Under the pieces are notes generated by a model. The model was not told where the DNA came from. It ran no database searches and worked only from the letters and a program-made list of their open reading frames with translations. 6,272 bases of DNA from Nocardiopsaceae bacterium. GTDB lineage: Bacteria > Actinomycetota > Actinomycetes > Streptosporangiales > Streptosporangiaceae. Location: the NCBI GenBank assembly GCA_031254715.1, contig JAIRTY010000434.1, positions 1 through 6,272 on the forward strand. Reading direction: 5' to 3'. A program made the position numbers and the translations under genes. Below are positions 1 through 5,346 of this stretch, in pieces. The number at the start of each line of letters is the position of its first letter. Within the stretch, counting starts at the first letter, position 1.

Positions 1-706
1 CGCGCGCCCGGGCGGCCGCTTCCGCCACCGCGGCATGCACCGCCACCGGGTCGCCGCCGTCCACCGTCACGCCGGGCATGCTGTAGGCGCGGGCCTTGAC
101 CGACAGCGGTTCGCCTGCGGCCGCGTTGGCGTCCTCCTGCTCGACCCGGGTGACCACGTTGTAGCTGTTGTTCTCCAGCACGTAGACGATGGGCAGCCGC
201 CACAGCGAGGCGATGTTGAGCGACTCGTGGAACGCGCCCTGCTTGGCCGCCCCGTCGCCGAAGAAGCACAGCACGACCTGGCCCCGCCCGGCGATCTGGG
301 CCGCGTAGGCGGCACCGGTCGCCTGCGGGATGCCCTGGCCCACGATGCCGGACGTGCCCAGGAACCCCCGGGACACGTCGGTCAGGTGCATCGACCCGCC
401 GTAGCCCCCGCACAGCCCGTCCCGTTTCCCGAAGATCTCGGCCAGCATGGCCCGGGGGGCGGTGCCGAGCACCAGCGGGTAGCCGTGGCAGCGGTAGGTG
501 GTGAGGACCTGGCCGCCCGGCTGCAGCACCGACAGCGAGCCGGTGATCGACGCCTCGGCGCCGTCCGCGAGGTGGGTGTGGCCCCGGATCAGGCCCGGGT
601 GCTCGGTGAAGCTGCGCTTGACCGTTTCCTCGAATTCCCGGATCCGCAGCATCTGGGTGAGCATCCACACCAGGCGATCGGCGTCCAGGCTGCCAGTGCT
701 GGTCAT
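1..706 (-). CDS. Thiamine-diphosphate dehydrogenase E1 component, alpha subunit (partial, C-terminus off the window)
   Basis: Reading down the minus strand from ATG at 706-704 gives 235 open codons to the window edge. The product matches the E1 alpha family (PdhA, AcoA and branched-chain types), which with a beta subunit decarboxylates a 2-oxoacid or cleaves acetoin in the cytosol. Visible landmarks are YRCHG (residues 71-75, usually YRDHG), GGSMHL (103-108), GFLGTSGIVG (114-123), and the ThDP/Mg motif: GDG at 150-152, then 26 residues, then NN at 179-180, with GAFHESLN (157-164) between. A PGVTVDGGDPVAV segment follows at 211-223. Full-length relatives have roughly 320-370 residues, so about a third is missing to the left, where the beta subunit would normally follow. 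AAGGGG, 11 nt upstream, is a plausible ribosome site. The substrate cannot be fixed from this part. The Asp-to-Cys change in YRDHG is unusual. Confidence 0.93.
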   Translation of the reverse strand, partial: MTSTGSLDADRLVWMLTQMLRIREFEETVKRSFTEHPGLIRGHTHLADGAEASITGSLSVLQPGGQVLTTYRCHGYPLVLGTAPRAMLAEIFGKRDGLCGGYGGSMHLTDVSRGFLGTSGIVGQGIPQATGAAYAAQIAGRGQVVLCFFGDGAAKQGAFHESLNIASLWRLPIVYVLENNSYNVVTRVEQEDANAAAGEPLSVKARAYSMPGVTVDGGDPVAVHAAVAEAAARAR

Positions 707-788
707 CGCAGTCAGTACCCCTTGTGCGGCGCCGTCCTCACGCGCTCCCTGCCGCCCGGTGACCAGGCATGACAGGAAGGCAATCCGA

Positions 789-817
789 ATACTCGCAGGG
801 CGGTAGAAAGGTGTCAA
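789..817 (-). promoter_or_regulatory. Candidate sigma-70-type promoter for the E1 alpha gene
   Basis: On the minus strand a perfect TTGACA (817-812) is followed after 17 nt by GAGTAT (794-789), an acceptable actinomycete -10. Transcription would start near 782, leaving a leader of about 75 nt before the ATG at 706. The spacing is ideal and the hexamer lies in the AT-rich part of the divergent spacer. No experiment supports it. Confidence 0.5.
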
Positions 818-834
818 CAGATGTTAAATCACGG

Positions 835-867
835 CCGGTAATAGTCACCGAACCACTGACCGGTAAT
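835..867. promoter_or_regulatory. Repeated octamer CCGGTAAT, possible operator of the divergent genes
   Basis: CCGGTAAT occurs at 835-842 and again at 860-867, 25 bp apart (about two and a half helical turns) and in the same orientation. It lies between the candidate E1 alpha promoter and the candidate hutI -10 box, where a shared regulator could act. The rest of the spacer shows no long palindrome here. Reading it as an operator is inference. A repeated octamer could also arise by chance. Confidence 0.28.
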
Positions 868-892
868 TTCGCGCATTTCTGCCGGGCATCAA

Positions 893-898
893 TATCAT
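893..898 (+). promoter_or_regulatory. Candidate -10 box (TATCAT) for hutI
   Basis: TATCAT matches TATAAT at five of six positions and is the best plus-strand -10 in the AT-rich stretch. No convincing -35 is present: TTCGCG at 868-873 has a 19-nt spacer. Transcription would start near 905 and leave a leader of about 115 nt. That leader contains an inverted repeat (956-977) and a 10-bp tandem duplication GCGGGTACG at 984-992 and 994-1002, just before the ribosome site. Confidence 0.28.
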
Positions 899-955
899 TT
901 ATCCGGAACGGTTTCGTGCCAGCCCGGCGACGCTGCGCAACCCGGGGCGGTGCCA

Positions 956-977
956 GCCGGGCACAAATAAGCCCGGC
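956..977. repeat. Inverted repeat GCCGGGC-N8-GCCCGGC upstream of hutI
   Basis: Perfect 7-bp arms (956-962 and 971-977) enclose the AT-rich spacer ACAAATAA. It lies 42 bp before the hutI start, in the presumed leader, so it could be an operator or an RNA hairpin. The same arms with a different 8-nt spacer recur 61 bp after the hutI stop (2305-2326). In DNA this GC-rich such arms are not rare, so function is uncertain. Confidence 0.35.
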
Positions 978-1019
978 CGGGACGCGGGTACGAGCGGGTA
1001 CGGGCACGAGAGGGCAATT

Positions 1020-2243
1020 GTGAGCACGCTGATCACGAACATCGGGGAGCTGGTGACCAACAGCCCGGAGCCGGCCGACGGCCCCGGGCCGCCCGTCGCG
1101 GCCGGCCCGGGGCGCCCGGGGGAAGCCGCCGCGCTGGCCGGGGCCGCCCTGATCATCGAGGACGGGCGGGTCGCCTGGACCGGGCCCGCGTCCCGCGCCC
1201 CGGCCGCCGACCAGGCGGTGGACTGCGGCGGGCGGGCCGTGCTGCCCGGCTTCGTCGACTCGCACGCGCACCTGGTGTTCGGAGGCGAGCGGAGTGCCGA
1301 GTTCGCCGCCCGGATGGCCGGGCGGCCCTACCAGGCCGGCGGCATCCGGAGCACGGTGACAGCGACCAGGGCCGCCACCGATGATGAGCTGCGGGCGAAC
1401 CTGCGGCGGCTGGCCAGCGAGATGCTCCGGCAGGGCACCACCACCGTGGAGTGCAAGTCCGGGTACGGGCTCACGGTCGAGGCGGAGCAGCGCAGCGTCG
1501 CCCTCGCGGCCGAAGTGACCCCGGAGGTGACGTTCCTCGGCGCCCATGTCGTCCCGCCCGAGTACGGCGATGACCCGGGCGGCTACGTGGACCTGGTGTG
1601 CGGGCCGATGCTGGCTGCCTGCGCGCCGTCGGCGAAGTGGGTCGACGCGTTCTGCGAACGGGGCGCGTTCGGGGCGGACGAGGCGGCAGCGGTGCTGGCG
1701 GCCGGCCGGCAGGCCGGGCTCATGTCGCGGGTGCACGCGAACCAGCTCGGTCACGGGCCGGGGGTGCAGGTCGCGGTCGCTGCCGGAGCCGCCTCGGCCG
1801 ACCATTGCACCTACCTGGCCGACGATGACGTGGCCGCCCTGGCCGGCTCGGACACGGTCGCGACCCTGCTGCCCGGGGTGGAGTTCTCGACCCGGCAGCC
1901 TTACCCGGATGCCAGGCGGCTGCTGGCGGCCGGGGCAACGGTGGCCCTGGCCACCGACTGCAACCCCGGGTCCTGCTTCACCTCCAGCATGCCGCTGGTG
2001 ATCGCGCTGGCAGTGCGGGAGCTGCGGATGACGACGGCCGAAGCGGTGTGGGCGGCCACCGCCGGCGGGGCGCGGGCGCTGCGCCGGGCCGATGTGGGGC
2101 ACCTCGGTTCCGGTGCCAGGGCCGACCTGGTGCTGCTCGACGCGCCGTCCCACGCCTACCTGGCGTACCGGCCCGGCGTCCCGCTGGTCGCGGCGGTCTG
2201 GCAGGGCGGTGAGCTGGTAGCGGGCGCCGTGCCCGCTACCTGA
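1020..2243 (+). CDS. hutI: Imidazolonepropionase HutI (EC 3.5.2.7), complete
   Basis: 407 residues, the usual HutI length. The enzyme is a cytosolic, metal-dependent amidohydrolase that opens 4-imidazolone-5-propanoate to N-formimidoyl-L-glutamate, the third step of histidine degradation. Visible family landmarks are GFVDSHAHLVFGGERSAEF (77-95), with metal ligands H82 and H84; GGIRSTV (107-113); KSGYG (146-150); GAHVVP (174-179); RVHANQLG (237-244), with ligand H239; ADHCTYL (260-266); and TDCNPGS (312-318), with catalytic/metal D313. The loop between RMAG and GGIR is short, unlike the EIARAGGGI form of Bacillus. The GTG start at 1020 follows GAGAGGG at 1008-1014, a good ribosome site with 5-nt spacing. 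The first 35 residues are Pro/Gly/Ala-rich and not conserved-looking. The gene is divergent from E1 alpha. No hutU, hutH or formimidoylglutamate gene lies beside it here. Confidence 0.97.
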   Translation: MSTLITNIGELVTNSPEPADGPGPPVAAGPGRPGEAAALAGAALIIEDGRVAWTGPASRAPAADQAVDCGGRAVLPGFVDSHAHLVFGGERSAEFAARMAGRPYQAGGIRSTVTATRAATDDELRANLRRLASEMLRQGTTTVECKSGYGLTVEAEQRSVALAAEVTPEVTFLGAHVVPPEYGDDPGGYVDLVCGPMLAACAPSAKWVDAFCERGAFGADEAAAVLAAGRQAGLMSRVHANQLGHGPGVQVAVAAGAASADHCTYLADDDVAALAGSDTVATLLPGVEFSTRQPYPDARRLLAAGATVALATDCNPGSCFTSSMPLVIALAVRELRMTTAEAVWAATAGGARALRRADVGHLGSGARADLVLLDAPSHAYLAYRPGVPLVAAVWQGGELVAGAVPAT

Positions 2244-2267
2244 CGGCCCGCCGCCGGTCCCCGCGGA

Positions 2268-2281
2268 GGCGCTTGCGCGCC
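2268..2281. repeat. Mini-hairpin GGCGC-TTGC-GCGCC after hutI
   Basis: A perfect 5-bp stem closes on the tetraloop TTGC, 24 bp after the hutI stop. The left half, GGCGCTTGC, is repeated at 2291-2299. The same loop and stem length characterise the four REP-like palindromes at 2589-2771, so it may be a relative of them. Too short alone to call a terminator. Confidence 0.35.
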
Positions 2282-2304
2282 CGGTCCGGGGGCGCTTGCC
2301 TGCC

Positions 2305-2326
2305 GCCGGGCCAGTGAGAGCCCGGC
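2305..2326 (+). terminator. Candidate terminator hairpin of hutI
   Basis: GCCGGGC (2305-2311) pairs with GCCCGGC (2320-2326) around the loop CAGTGAGA, 61 bp after the hutI stop. There is no U tract, as is common for actinomycete terminators. The arms equal those of the inverted repeat upstream of hutI (956-977). The stronger hairpin at 2529-2563 may be the real end of transcription. Confidence 0.35.
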
Positions 2327-2398
2327 AGCCAGCGGGCCTTCACGCGGGCCGCGCCGCCAGCCGGGCAGCGAACCGTTCGGTATGGATGGTCCCCGGCC

Positions 2399-2473
2399 GG
2401 ACCGCAGCTGGCTGGCCCCGGCGGGACCGCAGCTGGCTGGTCCCAGCCGGACCGCAGCTGGCTGGCCCCCGGC
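2399..2473. repeat. 25-bp tandem repeat, three copies
   Basis: The 17-mer GGACCGCAGCTGGCTGG is identical at 2399-2415, 2424-2440 and 2449-2465. The 8-nt linkers vary (CCCCGGCG, TCCCAGCC, CCCCCGGC). A degenerate remnant follows at 2474 (GGGATCGCGCGG). The period is exactly 25 bp. Each copy holds the palindrome CAGCTG. Identity within the 17-mer but not the linker suggests either recent duplication or selection on the core. It is not a CRISPR, because the spacers are far too short. Confidence 0.85.
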
Positions 2474-2528
2474 GGGATCGCGCGGCGTGTTGGTGGTGGC
2501 AATCCGGCGCTGGCCGGGCACAATATGA

Positions 2529-2563
2529 CAAGGCCCCTCCATGTATGGGATGGAGGGGCCTTG
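2529..2563. terminator. Strong bidirectional factor-independent terminator
   Basis: CAAGGCCCCTCCAT (2529-2542) and ATGGAGGGGCCTTG (2550-2563) are perfect 14-bp complementary arms around the 7-nt loop GTATGGG. The structure is symmetrical, so it can work on both strands, fitting its place between convergent genes. It lacks a long U tract but ends in ...CCTTG or ...CCTTGT on each strand. It is the most stable-looking hairpin in the window. Confidence 0.8.
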
Positions 2564-2588
2564 CCCTGGGTCTCGGAGCGCCCGTTCC

Positions 2589-2771
2589 GCCGGTTGCCCG
2601 GCGTCCCGGGGCCCTCCTCGGCCCGCGGCCGCGCGGTTTGCGTTCGGCCGGTTGCCCGGCTTCCCGCCTCCCGCTCGGCCTCGCCTCGCGGCGCCCGGCC
2701 TGCCGGTTGCCCGGCTTCCGCGGCGGCCGCTCGGCCCAGCCGCGCGATTTCCGTTCGGCCGGTTGCCCGGC
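2589..2771. repeat. Four REP-like mini-palindromes spaced about 56 bp
   Basis: The 14-mer GCCGGTTGCCCGGC occurs without change at 2589-2602, 2647-2660, 2702-2715 and 2758-2771, with starts 58, 55 and 56 bp apart. Each copy is an inverted repeat GCCGG-TTGC-CCGGC, able to form a 5-bp stem with a 4-nt loop. Copies 2 and 4 also share their upstream flank (CGCGCG, then TTTGCGTTCGG or TTTCCGTTCGG), so the array is probably a duplicated unit of about 111 bp. Layout resembles extragenic palindromic (REP/BIME) elements. No associated transposase is in the window. Confidence 0.75.
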
Positions 2772-2789
2772 CTCTCTTCTATCGCCCGA

Positions 2790-2888
2790 CTCACCACCAG
2801 GCCAAGAAGCCCGCTGAAAAAAGCCAGTCGCCCGGCTCTTTCAGCGTTCCGGGGTTTCCCCCGGGCGGCCCCCGTTTCCGGTGGTGAG
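2790..2888. other. Nested inverted repeats, possible branched RNA or cruciform
   Basis: CTCACCACC (2790-2798) and GGTGGTGAG (2880-2888) are perfect 9-bp complementary arms, extendable past one mismatch by two pairs (GG/CC). They enclose two further hairpins: 2812-2846 (CGCTGAAA/TTTCAGCG plus AGCC/GGCT) and 2849-2864 (CCGGGG-TTTCC... closing on CCCCGG). The whole would fold as a closed multibranch structure. I recognise no known RNA family. Confidence 0.4.
2812..2846 (-). terminator. Hairpin with T-run, candidate terminator for the minus-strand operon
   Basis: Read on the minus strand, CGCTGAAAGAGCC pairs with GGCTTTTTTCAGCG across an 8-nt loop, giving about 13 pairs with one wobble and one bulge. 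The right arm contains six T. It lies about 230 nt after the flavin reductase stop, so it would be a distant terminator for sppA and the flavin reductase gene. It is also part of the larger nested structure 2790-2888. Confidence 0.4.
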
Positions 2889-2932
2889 AGCTTTTCTACG
2901 CCCCTGCGGACGGGCTGCACAAGAGGTTTCCC

Positions 2933-3040
2933 ATAGCATTTTCAAGATTTTTTGTCCATCCACAAGTCATCCACAATCAACCCCTTGTTATCCCCCGTGA
3001 TTTCTTGTTGTCCACCGCATTCTCCACAACACAGTCCACA
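2933..3040 (+). other. AT-rich tract plus array of DnaA-box-like 9-mers
   Basis: A 21-bp tract (2933-2953) with only four G/C bases is followed by six 9-mers, all in one orientation, resembling the DnaA box (TTATCCACA, or TTGTCCACA in actinomycetes). Three match at 8 of 9: TCATCCACA (2967), TTGTCCACC (3008) and TTCTCCACA (3020). Three match at 7 of 9: CCATCCACA (2956, overlapping TTGTCCATC at 2952), TTATCCCCC (2988) and CAGTCCACA (3032). Start spacings are 11, 21, 20, 12 and 12 bp, close to whole helical turns. An AT-rich tract next to phased boxes is the layout of a replication origin or a DnaA-titration site. No dnaA, dnaN or rep gene is near, so this is not the usual oriC context. No box is a perfect consensus. 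Confidence 0.5.
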
Positions 3041-3047
3041 GGAAGGT

Positions 3048-3060
3048 GCCCCGGAGGGGC
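3048..3060 (-). terminator. Small GC hairpin just after the flavin reductase stop
   Basis: GCCCC and GGGGC form a perfect 5-bp stem with loop GGA, followed toward the gene by the 10-bp palindrome GGCCGCGGCC (3058-3067). It begins 15 bp beyond the stop of the minus-strand operon. It could help end transcription, but the stem is short and has no U tract. Confidence 0.28.
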
Positions 3061-3074
3061 CGCGGCCGGCATGC

Positions 3075-3587
3075 TCAGCGCGTGGCCGGGTACCGGCCGG
3101 CGAAACGGACCAGCGGCTCGCCCGCTTCCGCCACATAGGGGATGCTCAGCACCGAGGCGACGACCAGCAGGTGGTCCCCGGCCGGGATCCGCTGGCTCGC
3201 CTCGCATTCCAGCGCCGCCAGGCCCTCCCGCGGAATCAGCGCGCCCGAGGCCGCGCCCCGCTGATGCGGCACGTCTTCCAGTAGCAGCCGGGCACCCGGG
3301 CGGCCGGCCGCAGCGAACCGCCCGGCCAGCGCGCGCTGGCCCGATGCGAGCACCGTAACGGCGAACCGGTCAGCCCGGCCGAGCACCTCCGCCGGATACG
3401 AGCCCGCGATCAGGGAGATCAGCACCAGCGGCGGTGACAGCGACACCGGGCAGAACGCGCTCACGGTGGCGCCGATGTCGTCCCGTCCGTCGGCGATCAT
3501 CACCAGCGTGACCCCACTGGCGAACATCGACAGCGCCTCCGGCAGCCCGGCCAGCCCTCCGCCCGCCGGGGGGCCCGCGTCGGTCAA
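3075..3587 (-). CDS. Flavin reductase-like FMN-binding protein
   Basis: 170 residues, the normal size of the single-domain flavin reductase family (HpaC-like, split-barrel fold), which uses NAD(P)H to reduce free FMN/FAD for a partner monooxygenase. Visible family motifs, in order, are FASGVTLV (22-29), TVSAFCPVSLSPPLVLISL (41-59), the FAVTVLASGQRALAGRFA segment (75-92), and GDHLLVVASV (137-146), containing the conserved GDH. The start is the TTG at 3587-3585, whose TTGA overlaps the sppA stop TGA (3586-3584). No good ribosome site precedes it, so translation probably depends on ribosomes finishing sppA. No monooxygenase lies in the window, so the partner is unknown. Some relatives bind FMN or heme cofactors without being reductases. 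The TTG start is unusual but is the only one giving both the overlap and the intact N-terminus. Confidence 0.88.
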   Translation of the reverse strand: MTDAGPPAGGGLAGLPEALSMFASGVTLVMIADGRDDIGATVSAFCPVSLSPPLVLISLIAGSYPAEVLGRADRFAVTVLASGQRALAGRFAAAGRPGARLLLEDVPHQRGAASGALIPREGLAALECEASQRIPAGDHLLVVASVLSIPYVAEAGEPLVRFAGRYPATR

Positions 3588-5290
3588 TCGATCGTCCAGT
3601 GTCCTGCCAGCATCAGTGGCCCGAACGGGGGCAGGCCGGCGCTGGCGGCAAGCCGCCAGACCGGGCCCCAGCTCTCGGCCAGCAGGCTGGCCCGGGCGGC
3701 CGTGGAGTCCTCGCTGGACGACGACGGCCGCAGCCGCTCCAGCGGGCCGGTCCGCGGGTAACCCCGCAGCGGGGCGGAAGCGGGCAGCCCCGCCTTGTCG
3801 CGGGCGAGCGCTGCCGCCTCTTCCAGCCCGCCGAGCTGGTCGACAAGACCGTTCTCGGCCGCATCAGCCCCGGTCCAGACCCGGCCCCTGGCGATCTCGT
3901 GCACCCGCTCCCTGGTCAGCCCCCGGCCGTCGGCCACCTTGCCGGTGAAGTCGGCGTAGATCCGGTCCAGCCAGGTGTTGATCCGCGCCCACTCATCCGT
4001 GCTGAACGGTCGGGTCAGCGTGAACATCCCGGCGAACTGCCCCTCGGCGACCCAGTCCGTGTCCACCCCCGCCTGCTCGAGCAGCCCGGTGGCAACCGGC
4101 TTCCCGCCGAGCACGCCGATCGATCCGGTCAGCGTGGCTGGCTGGGCCACGATCGAGTCTGCGGCCATCGCGATGAAGTACCCCCCGGAAGCAGCCATGT
4201 CCGCCATGGACACCACCACCGGGGTGCCGCTCTCCCGGGCCCTGACCACCTCCCGCCAGATGGTGTCCGAGGCCACGTACGAGCCGCCGGGGCTGTTCAC
4301 CCGCAGCACGATCGCCCGCGCCCGGTGATCGGCTGCGGCCGAGCGCAGCGCCGCCGCGATGGTGTCCGAGCCCATGGCACCGCCGGTCAGCGGCCCGCGG
4401 CCGCTCCGGCCACGGCGGATGGGGCCGCTGGCGTGGATCAGCGCGACCACGTCCTCGCCGGTGGTCGGCAGCTTGCGCGCCCGCTGCGCCAGCTGCCGCG
4501 AGCGCTGGTACCGGGTCAGGTAGAGCAGGCTGGCCTCCGACCCCGCCGCCTTCTTGACGTCGGCGTACACCTGGTCCCGGTAGCCGAGCTCGTCCACTAG
4601 CCGCGCCTCGACGGCTTCGGCGGCGAGGAAAGGCCCGTGGTCGATCAGCGAGCGTGCCTGCGCGTCGTCGATCGCGAGACGTCCGGCGATCGCCTCGGTG
4701 AGCTGGCCGGTCAGCGACTCGGCCAGCCGCTGGGCCGCCTCCCGGGCAGGCCCGGTGAAGCCGTGCTCGGTGAACTGGTCGGCGGCGCTCTTGTACTCGT
4801 GCCGCTTGCCGACCTGGTACTCGAGCCCCAGCTTGTCCAGCGCGCCGCGGTAGAACCACTGCTCCACGTTGATGCCGGTGAGCCCGACATCCCCGGACGG
4901 CTGCAGGTAGATCCGGTCGAAGGCGGTGGCCAGGTAGTAGGGGACGTTGCCAGCGGAGAAATCGCCGAACGTCTCCGCCCAGGCCACGGTGAGCTTCCCG
5001 GCCCGCCCGAACTCGCGGACCGCCGTGCGCAGCTCCTGCACCCGGGCCAGCCCGATCCGGCGCCCGCCCACCTTCACCACCAGCGCCCTGACCCGTTCGT
5101 CTGAACTGGCGCGGCGCAGCCCATCGAAGACGTCGTTGAGCCGGGGCCGGCGCATCGTGAGGAGGGCCGACACGGGGTCGGCCGGAGGCTCCTCCGCGAT
5201 GCCCTCGGTCAGGTCCAGTTCCAGGATGAGCGGGGCCGTCCACCGCCGGCGCAGCTTGACGATCTGGTCTGCGAGCGTCGATTCGGGCAT
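3584..5290 (-). CDS. sppA: Signal peptide peptidase SppA, 67K type (S49 serine/lysine peptidase)
   Basis: 568 residues, close to the roughly 600-residue tandem-domain SppA of E. coli. The family degrades leftover signal peptides and other membrane-associated peptides. Two S49 repeats are visible: an N-terminal one (about 65-235) and a C-terminal one (about 282-490). The general-base lysine is K167 in EYKSAADQF. The nucleophile is S368 in MADMAASGGYFIAMAAD (362-378). The 201-residue gap matches the two-domain Ser/Lys dyad arrangement. VNSPGGS (331-337) and GSIGVLGGKP (389-398) are also typical. The N-terminus (LRRRWTAPLILELDL) has no membrane segment, unlike E. coli SppA, so the enzyme may be cytosolic or peripheral. 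The last 70 residues are Ser/Ala/Leu-rich and unassigned. The ATG start at 5290 has no clear ribosome site but fits a leaderless transcript. The downstream flavin reductase gene overlaps its stop. Confidence 0.95.
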   Translation of the reverse strand: MPESTLADQIVKLRRRWTAPLILELDLTEGIAEEPPADPVSALLTMRRPRLNDVFDGLRRASSDERVRALVVKVGGRRIGLARVQELRTAVREFGRAGKLTVAWAETFGDFSAGNVPYYLATAFDRIYLQPSGDVGLTGINVEQWFYRGALDKLGLEYQVGKRHEYKSAADQFTEHGFTGPAREAAQRLAESLTGQLTEAIAGRLAIDDAQARSLIDHGPFLAAEAVEARLVDELGYRDQVYADVKKAAGSEASLLYLTRYQRSRQLAQRARKLPTTGEDVVALIHASGPIRRGRSGRGPLTGGAMGSDTIAAALRSAAADHRARAIVLRVNSPGGSYVASDTIWREVVRARESGTPVVVSMADMAASGGYFIAMAADSIVAQPATLTGSIGVLGGKPVATGLLEQAGVDTDWVAEGQFAGMFTLTRPFSTDEWARINTWLDRIYADFTGKVADGRGLTRERVHEIARGRVWTGADAAENGLVDQLGGLEEAAALARDKAGLPASAPLRGYPRTGPLERLRPSSSSEDSTAARASLLAESWGPVWRLAASAGLPPFGPLMLAGHWTID

Positions 5291-5296
5291 GAGGCC

Positions 5297-5302
5297 AGCC
5301 TA
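5297..5302 (-). promoter_or_regulatory. Leaderless-type -10 box of sppA
   Basis: On the minus strand TAGGCT (5302-5297) fits TANNNT and ends 6 nt before the sppA ATG (5290), so transcription would begin at or next to the start codon. This explains the missing ribosome site. A weak -35 (GCGACG, 5326-5321) lies 18 nt upstream. Confidence 0.42.
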
Positions 5303-5346
5303 AGCGGCTGTGAGCGCAGGCGTCGCAGCCCTGCCGGCGGGTCGGT

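Larger units (their letters stand above)
2244..3074. other. Long repeat-rich convergent intergenic region with no credible gene
   Basis: About 830 bp separate the stop of hutI (plus) from the stop of the flavin reductase gene (minus). Several overlapping open frames exist on both strands, but they encode low-complexity Pro/Arg/Gly/Ala text that follows the nucleotide repeats. None has a recognisable domain, so I treat the region as non-coding. In order it contains a small terminator-like hairpin, a 25-bp minisatellite, a strong bidirectional terminator, REP-like palindromes, nested hairpins, an AT-rich tract and DnaA-box-like 9-mers, each listed separately. Its size and structure are unusual for a spacer between convergent actinomycete genes. 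Confidence 0.7.

Noticed and set aside
35..772. 245-codon open frame on the plus strand
   Set aside because: Antisense to the E1 alpha gene, with no domain and biased composition.
905..930. ECF-sigma-type promoter starting GGAAC upstream of hutI
   Set aside because: No CGTC or GTT -10 element at 16-17 nt spacing.
738..2153. 471-codon open frame on the minus strand
   Set aside because: It lies opposite hutI, whose protein is unmistakable. The translation is low-complexity Arg/Pro/Gly/His text, a usual antisense artefact in GC-rich genes.
2399..2771. Possible CRISPR array
   Set aside because: Period 25 with 8-nt linkers, or 14-bp palindromes with related rather than unique spacers. No cas genes.
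2156..2936. Overlapping open frames of 120-254 codons on both strands in the convergent spacer
   Set aside because: Their sequence mirrors the tandem repeats. There is no ribosome site, domain or plausible start, and frames on both strands are equally open.
2933..3040. Calling this the chromosomal oriC outright
   Set aside because: No dnaA, dnaN, rpmH or recF beside it, no perfect DnaA box, and only six boxes, far fewer than in a typical actinomycete oriC.
2244..3074. tRNA or other standard RNA gene next to the strong hairpin
   Set aside because: No T-loop GTTCRANNC pattern, anticodon arm or acceptor stem could be found on either strand.
3599..4600. 333-codon plus-strand frame, and a 416-codon minus frame at 3993-5243
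   Set aside because: Both overlap sppA in other frames. Only the sppA frame shows conserved catalytic motifs.
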